Below, piece by piece: positions 1 through 6,500 of a stretch of 29,453 bases of DNA. The position numbers and the translations under genes are program-made. The notes under the pieces are model-generated. The model searched no databases. It saw only the letters and a program-made list of their open reading frames with translations, and was not told the DNA's origin. Source of the stretch: Candidatus Parcubacteria bacterium (lineage in GTDB: Bacteria > Patescibacteriota > Minisyncoccia > 2-02-FULL-40-12 > GWA2-44-9); NCBI GenBank assembly GCA_019662005.1, contig JAIFWG010000005.1, positions 1 to 29,453 of the forward strand, given 5' to 3'. Position 1 is the stretch's first letter. Each line of letters begins with the position of its first letter.

Positions 1-1
1 A

Positions 2-208
2 GAAACGCCGACAGAAAAACCCACAGAGAAAGAGCCTCCCCAACCATACTTTGAACAAATCCCCAGCGAGCCCGAGCCAGCAAAGCCGCCGATCAAAAAG
101 AGCCAGCAGAGATCAAATAAACCAGAGCTCCTAGAACGTATCCAAAAAGCTAACGACGCTCTTTACTTTCACCAAAAAGAAACGCCGCCCCTCGGGCGGC
201 GTCTTTAA
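2..208 (+). CDS. C-terminal end of an unidentified Pro/Glu-rich protein (5' cut by window)
   Basis: One plus-strand frame is open from the window edge to a TAA at 206-208 and encodes about 68 residues. The first half is rich in Pro, Glu and Lys (PTEKPTEKEPPQPYFEQIP and similar), like a disordered linker. The end is a short amphipathic stretch (PELLERIQKANDALYF). I do not recognise a family. The last codons lie inside the hairpin at 182-202, as several other genes here end inside their terminator, which mildly supports a real stop. It converges with the superoxide dismutase gene. Confidence 0.4.
   Translation, partial: ETPTEKPTEKEPPQPYFEQIPSEPEPAKPPIKKSQQRSNKPELLERIQKANDALYFHQKETPPLGRRL
182..202. 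terminator. Bidirectional terminator between partial gene and sod
   Basis: There is a perfect 9-bp inverted repeat, ACGCCGCCC (182-190) and GGGCGGCGT (194-202), with a 3-nt loop. On the minus strand it is followed by TTCTTTTT, so it should end the glutaredoxin-sod transcript. On the plus strand it is followed by CTTTAATT. Confidence 0.8.
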
Positions 209-790
209 TTAAATTAATTTAAATGCTTTCCACCAATTCTCTATATATTCCGGTCTGCGGTTTTGATACTTCAGGTAGTAGGCATGCTCCCAAACATCTA
301 AACCAATAATTGGGGTGTAACCTTTTAGGTAAGGCGAATCCTGCCTGCCTGTTTCATAAATCATGAGCTTGCCAGACTGGTCTTTAACTAACCAAGCCCA
401 GCCAGAACCAAAAACTTTTGTGGCAGCATCTGTAAATTGTTTTTTAAAATCATCCACCGAACCAAAGGTGGAATTAATTTCGGCGATCAATGATTCGTCT
501 TTTTGGTTGGATGGGTCAAGCAGCTTCCAAAATAAAGAGTGATTTACGTGACCGCCGCCATGATTACGAATCGCATTACGATCAGCATCTTCAACTTTAA
601 GAGAGTCCAGATTCTTTAAAAGATCCTCAACGGCCATATCCTGCAATTCAGGATACTTCTCAAGTGCCGCATTTAGCTTGTCGATATACGCCTGGTGGTG
701 CTTAGTATGATGAATCTCCATCGTCTTTGCGTCGATATAAGGTTCAAGTGCGTCATAACCATAGCTTAGTTTGGGTAATTCGTGTTTCAT
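209..790 (-). CDS. sodA: Superoxide dismutase, Fe/Mn family (Mn-type signature)
   Basis: Converts superoxide to hydrogen peroxide and oxygen, presumably in the cytoplasm because no signal peptide is seen. The 193-residue length is usual for the family. Metal ligands are visible at H27 (MEIHHTKHH), H81 (GGGHVNHSLFW), D165 and H169 (DVWEHAYYLKYQNRRPEY). The gateway Tyr is Y35. The GGGH context and Gln150 in RQDSP resemble Mn rather than Fe enzymes, although metal choice cannot be settled from sequence. The ATG overlaps the glutaredoxin stop by one base (TAATG), so the two are translationally coupled in one operon transcribed from the promoter upstream of the glutaredoxin. The gene ends just before the hairpin at 182-202. 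This is one of the few oxygen-defence genes expected in a reduced genome. Confidence 0.96.
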   Translation of the reverse strand: MKHELPKLSYGYDALEPYIDAKTMEIHHTKHHQAYIDKLNAALEKYPELQDMAVEDLLKNLDSLKVEDADRNAIRNHGGGHVNHSLFWKLLDPSNQKDESLIAEINSTFGSVDDFKKQFTDAATKVFGSGWAWLVKDQSGKLMIYETGRQDSPYLKGYTPIIGLDVWEHAYYLKYQNRRPEYIENWWKAFKLI

Positions 791-1026
791 TAGTTTAAAT
801 TTAAAAGCTGATTAATTTTAGGTCTATCAAATCCGATCACAATCTTGCCATCAATATCAATTACAGGCACGCCAAACTGACCGGATTTTTTGACCATTTC
901 TTTTTGCTTATCCACATTGCCCGCAACATTAACGTCTTCGTATGCAATATTTTTGGATTTAAAATATTCTTTGGCCATATGGCAGAAGTGACAGCTTGGA
1001 GTTGAGTAAATAGTAACTTTAGACAT
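790..1026 (-). CDS. Glutaredoxin / NrdH-like thiol-disulfide protein
   Basis: A small cytoplasmic thiol-disulfide oxidoreductase of 78 residues. It has the thioredoxin fold order: beta strand KVTIYST, redox motif C12-H-F-C15 (PSCHFCHMAK), then the cis-Pro segment FGVPVIDIDG and the C-terminal GFDRPKI typical of glutaredoxin-like proteins. The CHFC pair replaces the classical CPYC, so whether glutathione or thioredoxin reductase reduces it is open. It is first in an operon with superoxide dismutase and overlaps it by one base. A likely -10 (TATGAT, 1033-1038) lies 6 nt before the ATG, which suggests an almost leaderless mRNA. Confidence 0.9.
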   Translation of the reverse strand: MSKVTIYSTPSCHFCHMAKEYFKSKNIAYEDVNVAGNVDKQKEMVKKSGQFGVPVIDIDGKIVIGFDRPKINQLLNLN

Positions 1027-1062
1027 AGGAGTATCATATCACACCAAATAAGTGAGCAACAA
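1027..1062 (-). promoter_or_regulatory. Leaderless-type promoter of the glutaredoxin-sod operon
   Basis: On the minus strand TTGTTG (1057-1062) and TATGAT (1033-1038) are 18 bp apart. TG one base before the -10 gives an extended -10. Only 6 nt separate the -10 from the ATG, so transcription should begin at or next to the start codon. Confidence 0.55.
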
Positions 1063-1072
1063 GTGAATCTAA

Positions 1073-1101
1073 TTGAATGAACGACAATTATGTTGTATAA
1101 T
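1073..1101 (+). promoter_or_regulatory. Promoter of the 1121 lipoprotein-like gene
   Basis: TTGAAT (1073-1078) and TATAAT (1096-1101) are spaced 17 bp. The 13-bp string ATGTTGTATAATA around the -10 recurs exactly upstream of the response regulator (8946-8951). It is arranged back to back with the glutaredoxin promoter. A TTG codon at 1073 opens the reading frame but lies inside the -35, so the true start must be downstream. Confidence 0.65.
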
Positions 1102-1120
1102 AGGCCCATTGACCTTTAAC

Positions 1121-1777
1121 ATGCATGGGACAGTATTGTTAATGATTTTGGCCTGCTGCAGCGCCCAAGAAACAATGGACCAAGTCCTTGAGCGCGATAA
1201 GCAAGACGTAGCTATCCTCAACTCTTTGGAGGTCAAAAAAAAGATTATTAAAGAAGAGCTAGACAAGACCAGCAAAACCACCTCGACTTCAACTTCGGAA
1301 AATAATACTGACTCTGATGGACTTAATTTCTCCATCCAAAATGTGTTTCAGAAAGGGCGTTACGCTTATAGTACTGGCATAGTAAATAACTGTCCTGGTT
1401 CAGGAATTTATTTCTACCCTAAACCAGAAAAAGAACAATTGAAACCTCCTTTCGAATCCACCTGGAAAGAAGAAGGTTTAAACAAAGTTCTCAATAATAT
1501 GAAAGGCGAGGTGTGTGTCGACAATGACACTTACGGCATCATATTCTTTGATGCCAGGTTAACCAAAACCATACCGATTAAAGTGGCTAAGATATACCAC
1601 CTTACTATCCACTATGAGCAGCAGTATCTCTATGAGGCATGGCTGCCAAAAATTAGTACCGCTTTCTTCCACTTTGAAAGCGTAGGCAACGTACCTTTTA
1701 TTAATTGGTTTGTGGGCGAAAGTTACCGCCATTACACAGTTACCTTTGAAAATTATCAGACAAAGGCCCCGCTCTAG
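1121..1777 (+). CDS. Putative secreted or lipoprotein of unknown function
   Basis: I do not recognise this 218-residue protein. The frame is open from a TTG at 1073, but that codon is part of the promoter, so the ATG at 1121 is preferred. The resulting N terminus (MHGTVLLMILACCSAQE) is short and hydrophobic and ends in Cys, like a weak lipobox, although it lacks the usual positive charges. Residues of about 20-65 are charged, coiled-coil-like and then Ser/Thr-rich. The rest is a mixed alpha/beta region with aromatic residues (YSTGIVNNCPGSGIYFYPKP, HFESVGNVPFINWFVGESY). The ATG is preceded by CTTTAAC rather than a Shine-Dalgarno sequence. The TAG stop lies in the loop and arm of a small terminator. 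Confidence 0.6.
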   Translation: MHGTVLLMILACCSAQETMDQVLERDKQDVAILNSLEVKKKIIKEELDKTSKTTSTSTSENNTDSDGLNFSIQNVFQKGRYAYSTGIVNNCPGSGIYFYPKPEKEQLKPPFESTWKEEGLNKVLNNMKGEVCVDNDTYGIIFFDARLTKTIPIKVAKIYHLTIHYEQQYLYEAWLPKISTAFFHFESVGNVPFINWFVGESYRHYTVTFENYQTKAPL

Positions 1778-1786
1778 GGGCTTTTT
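1766..1786 (+). terminator. Short terminator directly before tgt
   Basis: GCCCC (1766-1770) and GGGGC (1777-1781) form a 5-bp stem with a 6-nt loop, followed by TTTTT. The tgt start codon is only 5 nt after the T-run, so tgt is reached by read-through or has a promoter inside the upstream gene. Confidence 0.6.
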
Positions 1787-1791
1787 ACAAA

Positions 1792-2991
1792 ATGAAAAAT
1801 TTTGAAATTATAAAAAAAGACAAAAAATCTCAAGCGCGCTTGGGTATTTTGCGTACTCCGCATGGAATCGTAAATACTCCTTCCTATGTTTTTGTAGGAA
1901 CATACGGAAGATTTTTACATCTTTCTCCTAAGGATTTAAAAAGTACGGGCGCACAACTTATCATTGCCAATACGTTTCACCTCTGGGAAAAAGCTTTGAA
2001 AAATAAACTCAAGGAAGGATTGATCCATAAATCATTCGGATTAAAGATCCCGGTCATGACTGACAGTGGAGGGTTTCAAGTATTGTCTCTGGCCTTTGGT
2101 GATAAAAATAAGGTCGGCAAATTTATGGTTGGGGATTCCAAAGCTGACGAAAGCTACAAGAGAAGTAAAATTAAGATTACCTCAAAGGGTGTCCATTTTG
2201 ATTTTAAAGGAAAGAAGGTTTTTCTAGGGCCAGAGCTGTCTATGAATCTTCAGCGCCAAATAGGAGCGGATATTATTTTTGCTTTTGACCACATAACTTC
2301 TCCTCTTGATGATTTTGAATACAATAAAAAAGCCGTTGAACTTACCGATGCTTGGGCGAAGATTTGTTTGAAAGCTCATGTAAGGAATCAATTAAATAAG
2401 AAAAATAAACAAATTCTTTTTGGGATTGTTCAAGGCGGACTTTTCCCTGAATTGCGCAAACAAAGTGCTCAATCAATCGGAGCTATGGGTTTTGATGGTT
2501 TTGGAATTGGCGGTTCTTATACCAAAAAGCAAATATCCCAAATACTAAAATGGATTATACCCTACCTACCGGAAGAAAAACCAAGGCACCTACTTGGAGT
2601 AGGAAAAGTAGAAGATATATTGGAAGCCATAGATAACGGTGTTGATACCTTTGATTGTGTTATTCCAACTCGTGAAGCACGTCATGGCCGTCTTTATACT
2701 AAAAAGGGCCATATGGATATTCGAAAAGGTAGATACGTAAGCGATCAAAGCGTAATTGAAAAAGGCTGCAAGTGCCCTACCTGCTCCCAAAAAATTTCTC
2801 GATCAGAAATTAGGGCTTTAATTAAAAGCGAGGATCGCGATATCAATGCCGCGGGCCAGCGCTGGTGCCTAATGCACAATATGTGGTTTTTCAACGATCT
2901 GTTGGAAAACATACGTGCCGCGCTTTCGCGCGGCACGTATCAGAGTTTCAAGAAAAAATGTCTCAAAGACTTTGAGTCTAACAAAGCTTAG
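1792..2991 (+). CDS. tgt: tRNA-guanine transglycosylase (queuine/preQ tRNA-ribosyltransferase)
   Basis: Exchanges guanine at the wobble position of GUN-anticodon tRNAs for a queuosine-pathway base. The 399 residues cover a complete TIM-barrel enzyme. D91 is in MTDSGGFQVLSL, the substrate loop is GIVQGG (211-216), and the likely nucleophile is D288 in FDCVIPTREARHGRLYTK. The zinc site is C326, C328, C331 and H362 (CKCPTC and WCLMHNMWFF). Other queuosine genes are absent from the window, so the incorporated base may be salvaged. The C-terminal end overlaps the convergent DUF5652 gene by 4 nt. Codons 374-383 form a perfect 13-bp hairpin (2911-2940). Confidence 0.96.
   Translation: MKNFEIIKKDKKSQARLGILRTPHGIVNTPSYVFVGTYGRFLHLSPKDLKSTGAQLIIANTFHLWEKALKNKLKEGLIHKSFGLKIPVMTDSGGFQVLSLAFGDKNKVGKFMVGDSKADESYKRSKIKITSKGVHFDFKGKKVFLGPELSMNLQRQIGADIIFAFDHITSPLDDFEYNKKAVELTDAWAKICLKAHVRNQLNKKNKQILFGIVQGGLFPELRKQSAQSIGAMGFDGFGIGGSYTKKQISQILKWIIPYLPEEKPRHLLGVGKVEDILEAIDNGVDTFDCVIPTREARHGRLYTKKGHMDIRKGRYVSDQSVIEKGCKCPTCSQKISRSEIRALIKSEDRDINAAGQRWCLMHNMWFFNDLLENIRAALSRGTYQSFKKKCLKDFESNKA
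2911..2940. repeat. Perfect 13-bp inverted repeat inside the tgt coding end
   Basis: ATACGTGCCGCGC (2911-2923) and its exact complement (2928-2940) flank a TTTC loop. It lies in codons 374-383 of tgt and just beyond the stop of the convergent minus-strand gene. On the minus strand it is followed by GTTTTCC, a weak U-tract, so it may end the nfo-DUF5652 transcript from within tgt. Confidence 0.85.
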
Positions 2992-3239
2992 CTTCGATCT
3001 CTTTTTGAGATCCAGTAGATATAAATGATATCTAAAATTCCTGCGGTATTAACAAGCAATAAAATAACAAACCAGAGTTTATCCATCTTGCGAGCTGCCC
3101 GCCACAGAGCCCAGCCTTTCCAGAATATAGACCAGACTGCTAAGAGTAATAGAAAAATAGAGACGCCTACTATACCCAGTGCAGCAATCGGTCCCCAGGC
3201 CATTGGCCAATCCCATCCGTAACCAAAATGATTCATCAT
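2988..3239 (-). CDS. DUF5652-like small membrane protein
   Basis: A small inner-membrane protein of about 83 residues. Two hydrophobic helices (PIAALGIVGVSIFLLLLAVW and LWFVILLLVNTAGILDIIYI) flank the conserved cytoplasmic WKGWALWRAARKMDKLWF segment. That pattern is characteristic of DUF5652 proteins common in CPR genomes; their function is unknown. The frame is open further up to a TTG at 3260, but the ATG at 3239 fits the usual N terminus and lies 7 nt after a TATAGA with an upstream TG. It follows nfo closely and may also be co-transcribed with it. Confidence 0.75.
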   Translation of the reverse strand: MMNHFGYGWDWPMAWGPIAALGIVGVSIFLLLLAVWSIFWKGWALWRAARKMDKLWFVILLLVNTAGILDIIYIYWISKRDRS

Positions 3240-3267
3240 AGAGTTTTCTATACCAGTCAAATGCGCT

Positions 3268-4092
3268 TTATGCGGCGCTTCTGATCTGTTTTAGAGTTAT
3301 AATATCTTCCTTAACTTTATCATGTTCCGTCTCTAAGATGAAGTCTAGTTTAAACTCTTCCATCAAATGGACAAAGCCTTCTTTGCCTATCTTTCCATAA
3401 CCAATATGATCATGGCGATCGCGGCGAGCTCCTAAATCAACCTTAGAATCATTGGCATGAATTAATTTAATAGTACTTTTGCCGACTGTATCAGAGATCG
3501 TCTTTAAAGTTTTCTTAAATCCTTCCTTGGTTTTAATATCATATCCTGAAGCAAACATGTGAGCAGAATCAATACATACCCCTGCTCTGCTGCCAGACTT
3601 TTCTATGATCTGCGCAAGCTCTTCAAAGGTATCCCCGATTACATTGCCTGAACCAGCTGAAATTTCCAACAATAATTCAGTACTGCCTTTATAGCCTTTG
3701 AGTATCTCCTTTACGCCTTCGGCCACAAGCTGCATGGCATCTGGTCTAGGAGAGTCACCAGCGCTTCCTAAGTGGGTCATAATATACTTTGCTCCTATGA
3801 GGCTCCCCCGCTCTAGTTCTTCTCTTACAATCCTAATAGAAGCTTCGCGAATATGTTTTTTATCAGAGGCAAAATTTATGTAGTAAGGGGTATGAATATA
3901 AAAATCTTTTTGCCCATGCTCTTTCATTGCCTCCCTAAAGGCCTTGATAACTTCAGGGGTTATAGCAGGTGCGGCTCCCCCGCGCGGTGAACGAGTAAAT
4001 AGCTGAAACACTTCACAGCCTAATTCGGCGGCTCTCCCTGGAGCATTAGCTATCCCTCCGGCGATTGATACATGACATCCAATACGTCTCAT
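3268..4092 (-). CDS. nfo: Endonuclease IV (AP endonuclease)
   Basis: Cleaves DNA at abasic sites in base excision repair and removes 3' blocking groups. The 274-residue length is normal. The trinuclear zinc ligands can be followed: H67 (HTPYYINFAS), H107 (THLGS), E143 (LLLEISAGSGN), D175 and H178 (CIDSAHMFASGYD), H212 (HANDSK), D225 and H227 (RDRHDHIGYG) and E254. A -10-like TAATAT sits 6 nt upstream of the ATG, which suggests a leaderless mRNA. It is divergent from the strong promoter of the 4167 RNA. Confidence 0.95.
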   Translation of the reverse strand: MRRIGCHVSIAGGIANAPGRAAELGCEVFQLFTRSPRGGAAPAITPEVIKAFREAMKEHGQKDFYIHTPYYINFASDKKHIREASIRIVREELERGSLIGAKYIMTHLGSAGDSPRPDAMQLVAEGVKEILKGYKGSTELLLEISAGSGNVIGDTFEELAQIIEKSGSRAGVCIDSAHMFASGYDIKTKEGFKKTLKTISDTVGKSTIKLIHANDSKVDLGARRDRHDHIGYGKIGKEGFVHLMEEFKLDFILETEHDKVKEDIITLKQIRSAA

Positions 4093-4104
4093 GGGCTGAT
4101 ATTA
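4093..4104 (-). promoter_or_regulatory. Leaderless-type -10 of nfo inside a near-palindrome
   Basis: TAATAT on the minus strand (4099-4104) is followed by 6 nt and the nfo ATG. The surrounding GGCTGATATTAGCC is nearly palindromic and could also be an operator. No convincing -35 is seen. Confidence 0.4.
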
Positions 4105-4130
4105 GCCTATTTTTGAGGTTTTTTCTAGTA

Positions 4131-4160
4131 TTGACATTATAGCTAAAAGTATGCTATAAT
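4131..4160 (+). promoter_or_regulatory. Near-consensus promoter of the GC-rich RNA
   Basis: TTGACA (4131-4136) and TATAAT (4155-4160) both match consensus exactly, spaced 18 bp. This is the strongest promoter in the window. Transcription should begin near 4166-4168. Confidence 0.85.
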
Positions 4161-4166
4161 TAAAGT

Positions 4167-4458
4167 ATTAGGTGATCTCCATTCCAACCCACGCGTATCG
4201 GAAAGGAGGTGCCCCGATGTTGGGCGCCGCGTACGAGACGGAAACGCAAACGTAGGGCCCACCGGGAGCCCACCCGAAGCAAGTTAATCCCGGAAGTGCG
4301 AATTCTTTTGACAACTGGCGCGAGCCACAGGCGCGACGACGGCGCCACAGGCACCCGCCGCAACCATCAACCAGGCCGCGCGCGACGCATCGCGGCCACC
4401 TTCCGGCGGAGGGGTTCCACCCCTCCGCCGCACGTCCTCTCCCTGGAGGACGTTTTTT
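4167..4458 (+). ncRNA. Candidate structured non-coding RNA, about 290 nt, unassigned family
   Basis: A perfect promoter at 4131-4160 and a strong terminator at 4432-4465 define a transcript much richer in GC than the flanking genes. No frame is a credible protein: the longest one runs through the terminator and is Arg/Pro-rich junk. Stems seen: TCTCC-A-TTCC (4176-4185) with GGAA-A-GGAGG (4200-4209); CCGGGA (4262-4267) with TCCCGG (4288-4293); GGCCGCG (4374-4380) with CGCGGCC (4391-4397); an 11-bp stem 4404-4414/4420-4430; and the terminator. GCCACAGGC occurs at 4324 and again at 4344. An AAAGGAGGT match to the 16S anti-SD (4202-4210) precedes an ATG at 4217 that opens only a 12-codon frame. 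I see no RNase P, tmRNA, SRP or 6S hallmarks. Confidence 0.6.
4217..4255 (+). CDS. Possible 12-codon leader peptide within the GC-rich RNA
   Basis: The frame ATG to TAG encodes MLGAAYETETQT. Its start is 6 nt after an AAAGGAGGT sequence, the best Shine-Dalgarno match in the window, which is itself paired in the 4176-4209 stem. It may be a translated leader or an accidental frame in a structured RNA. No known peptide is recognised. Confidence 0.2.
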   Translation: MLGAAYETETQT

Positions 4459-4465
4459 ATTTTTT
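4404..4465 (+). terminator. Double-hairpin terminator of the GC-rich RNA
   Basis: An 11-bp stem (4404-4414 with 4420-4430, loop TTCCA) is followed by ACGTCCTC (4432-4439) paired with GAGGACGT (4446-4453) and the tract TTTTTTATTTTTT. The T-tract overlaps the stop codon of the convergent dehydrogenase gene. Confidence 0.9.
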
Positions 4466-5443
4466 AACTCTGATTGGTTTTCGTTTATTTACGATTAAAT
4501 CGTGATTATGTTTACTGACCTCTGGTTCAGTTAACCCCTGCCATTTAAGCAATGCTCGATTATAATCTCTCACAGACTTTAATATAGAAACTCCTTTTTT
4601 GAGAGAGTCTACAACCCCTTTATTTTGAGGCTTCTTTGAGAGTTTTAAAATTAAATCTTTTTCTATAAAAGCAATTAGCGCATTCATGTCTTTTGGAAAA
4701 CAGTATCCCCCGGCGCCGGAGTATGATCCATGCTCAACATTTAACCAAGCCGGGCCGATACGTGGATCAGCTGACAAAACTTCTCTAATATTTTCATAAT
4801 CAACGGAAGATTTAATATTTTCTAGGGCAAATCTTTGGCTCAAAGCGTGTGATATATCCGCAAGGATGTTTCCATAAATCACTTTAATGTAACCAAAACC
4901 ATTGCTTGCATATTTAACCAGTTCTGCCTCGGTTGCATTTATGGATTTTTTAGAATAATCAGAAGCCCATGGCCGAGAGAATGGTGCGAGCGGCAATAAA
5001 GACAAAACCTCTTTAACATCGATCTGTCCTTTTGCTGTTGGACCAAGAATCTGACGATCTGGTCGAATATAATCAATCCAAACCTGGGATTCAGTTAAAA
5101 ATTCAGGATTGAAAATAAACTTTTTGCGGGGATATTTTTTTTGGAGATCTTCTACCGTGCCAGGCGTAATAGTAGATTTAACAATTATAGTTTTGCCATC
5201 ATTTATAGACTCCACCGCACTCTGAACAATAGACACGTTGCAGCTGCCATCGGGATTAGATGGAGTAGGTACACTTACAAATATTACGTCGGCTTTATTA
5301 ATATCGTCAGTGTAAGTTTTTTTAGGATCAGCATCATAACAAAACAGATCTTTGCCGCGTTTGTAGCCTTGAACTTCCTCAAACCAACGCCGAATGGGGT
5401 CTCCCACCATCCCCACACCGATGATTCCTATTTTAATTTTCAT
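4457..5443 (-). CDS. UDP-glucose/GDP-mannose dehydrogenase family protein, short form
   Basis: Family members oxidise the C6 of a nucleotide sugar to a uronic acid with NAD. The N-terminal Rossmann motif is GIIGVGMVG. The middle domain has SVPTPSNPDG, KSTITPGTVE and NPEFLTES. The catalytic Cys is C248 in GGYCFPKDMNAL, with K251 and D252. The protein is 328 residues against about 430 for a typical UDP-glucose dehydrogenase: the C-terminal UDP-sugar-binding domain is replaced by about 70 Lys-rich residues. Substrate therefore cannot be named. It follows the DUF4258-like gene by one base, so they are probably co-transcribed. Confidence 0.8.
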   Translation of the reverse strand: MKIKIGIIGVGMVGDPIRRWFEEVQGYKRGKDLFCYDADPKKTYTDDINKADVIFVSVPTPSNPDGSCNVSIVQSAVESINDGKTIIVKSTITPGTVEDLQKKYPRKKFIFNPEFLTESQVWIDYIRPDRQILGPTAKGQIDVKEVLSLLPLAPFSRPWASDYSKKSINATEAELVKYASNGFGYIKVIYGNILADISHALSQRFALENIKSSVDYENIREVLSADPRIGPAWLNVEHGSYSGAGGYCFPKDMNALIAFIEKDLILKLSKKPQNKGVVDSLKKGVSILKSVRDYNRALLKWQGLTEPEVSKHNHDLIVNKRKPIRVKK

Positions 5444-5444
5444 A

Positions 5445-5795
5445 TTAGTATTTTATATTTTTTAGTTCTTCTAAGATATCGTTTGGAATTGGAATCTGAT
5501 CCCGAATTGGACTCTTTCCTGGATACCGCCAAGCAGTAATAATAACCTTCTTTTTTTCTAATGTATTTTTAGATCTTTGACTCTTTTGAGCATACATTAC
5601 CCAAATTTCGCTTGGCTTTTTTGGAGTGCCCGCTTCCTGCATCACAGCAATTGTCTCTGGGGCAATTCCGGTCTCGCTTCGCTTAGGATTTCTAAGCACG
5701 CGCTTAATGCGATCTGCCGATAAACCGTAATATAACATCTTGCCAGTAACATGCTGGGTCCAATGATATTTTGCGTCATTTTTAGGCAAATTCAT
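5445..5795 (-). CDS. DUF4258-like small protein
   Basis: A 116-residue protein beginning MNLPKNDAKYHWTQHV. The frame extends upstream, but that part lies within tdk in another frame, so the ATG at 5795 is used. The N-terminal helix with YHWTQHVTGKMLYYGLSADRIKRVLRNP resembles the His-containing start of DUF4258 proteins. Two strands follow (EIWVMYAQ and KKVIITAWRYPGKSP). Related small proteins are sometimes toxin-like, but no antitoxin partner is visible. The stop is one base from the dehydrogenase start, so the two form an operon. The assignment is by motif resemblance only. Confidence 0.6.
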   Translation of the reverse strand: MNLPKNDAKYHWTQHVTGKMLYYGLSADRIKRVLRNPKRSETGIAPETIAVMQEAGTPKKPSEIWVMYAQKSQRSKNTLEKKKVIITAWRYPGKSPIRDQIPIPNDILEELKNIKY

Positions 5796-5819
5796 TTTCA
5801 CTCTCGTATTAAAACAAAA

Positions 5820-5840
5820 AGCATTGGAAATTCCAATGCT
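5820..5840 (-). terminator. Terminator of tdk
   Basis: AGCATTGG (5820-5827) pairs with CCAATGCT (5833-5840). On the minus strand it is followed by TTTTTGTTTTAAT. The tdk stop codon lies in the hairpin. Confidence 0.8.
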
Positions 5841-6426
5841 ATTCAGGTTTGTGCCAACAGCGAGCACAGCGAGCTTCGTAAATATCAGTACCAACTTCAA
5901 TGCGGTCAGAAGAACCGCCAAGCTTCTGTGTGAACTGCGCTTCTTGTCCGCATCTAAAACAATTTGCAGTAAATTTTTGAACCTCGTCTGCAAATGCTAA
6001 TAATTCTGGCATTGGACCAAATGGTTTTTGCCAGGCATCGAGATCCAGTCCTGCTACAAAGATCTCAAGATGTGTCGTGAACCTCCAAAGATGAAGTGTG
6101 ACTCCAAGCCAATCCCCAAAAAATTGTGCCTCATCAACACCAAGAACATCAGGCTTGTGTTCGGTGAATAAGGATAACAAATGAAGATCATCCTTGATGG
6201 GATATGCTGGCATTGATCCGCAAGGCGAAAATCTGTCTGAAGTTTTCTTTTTAGCAATAATTTCCCCCATCCGATCAAATCTGTTATCAATATCCGGCTT
6301 TACAACAAGTATTTTTTTGTGAGCTCGTTCCTTTTTTTCCAGATACGCCATAAGAGAAGTTGATTTTCCAGAAAACATAGGGCCAGTAAAAACAGTGATC
6401 CTGCCTCGTTGTTCTTGCATATTCAA
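5839..6426 (-). CDS. tdk: Thymidine kinase, type II
   Basis: Phosphorylates thymidine with ATP in the nucleotide salvage on which reduced CPR genomes depend. It has 195 residues with the P-loop GPMFSGKST (15-23), the Walker B/Mg region GVDEAQFF, and the lasso/zinc domain with CFRC and CARC pairs. GTDIYEARC is the usual thymidine-binding loop segment. On the minus strand TATAAT lies 19 nt before the ATG. The gene ends in its own terminator, so it appears monocistronic. Confidence 0.95.
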   Translation of the reverse strand: MNMQEQRGRITVFTGPMFSGKSTSLMAYLEKKERAHKKILVVKPDIDNRFDRMGEIIAKKKTSDRFSPCGSMPAYPIKDDLHLLSLFTEHKPDVLGVDEAQFFGDWLGVTLHLWRFTTHLEIFVAGLDLDAWQKPFGPMPELLAFADEVQKFTANCFRCGQEAQFTQKLGGSSDRIEVGTDIYEARCARCWHKPE

Positions 6427-6462
6427 AGAGCTTGGAAAGATTATACACCAAACTTTTGCAAA

Positions 6463-6492
6463 TCAAAACCCGCCGGTAAAGGCGGGTTTTGA
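6463..6492. terminator. Terminator of the RRM protein gene
   Basis: A perfect 12-bp repeat, TCAAAACCCGCC (6463-6474) and GGCGGGTTTTGA (6481-6492), with a GGTAAA loop. It lies between the RRM gene stop and the tdk promoter on the minus strand. Confidence 0.8.
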
Positions 6493-6500
6493 TTTAAGGT

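Noticed and set aside
4160..4363. 67-codon minus-strand frame opposite the GC-rich RNA
   Set aside because: It lies antisense to a unit with a perfect promoter and has no promoter or start signal; high GC alone keeps stops rare.
4262..4430. RNase P, tmRNA or SRP RNA in the GC-rich segment
   Set aside because: I found no GAGGAAAGUC/ACAGAA core, no tRNA-like CCA end and no SRP GGAAG apical-loop context.
4209..4505. 98-codon Arg/Pro-rich plus-strand frame over the GC-rich RNA
   Set aside because: Its GTG start lies inside the Shine-Dalgarno-like sequence, it reads through both terminator hairpins and the T-tract, and the product is Arg-rich without family likeness.
5796..5993. N-terminal extension of the DUF4258-like gene
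   Set aside because: It lies entirely within tdk and its terminator in another frame; homology-like sequence begins only at the 5795 ATG.
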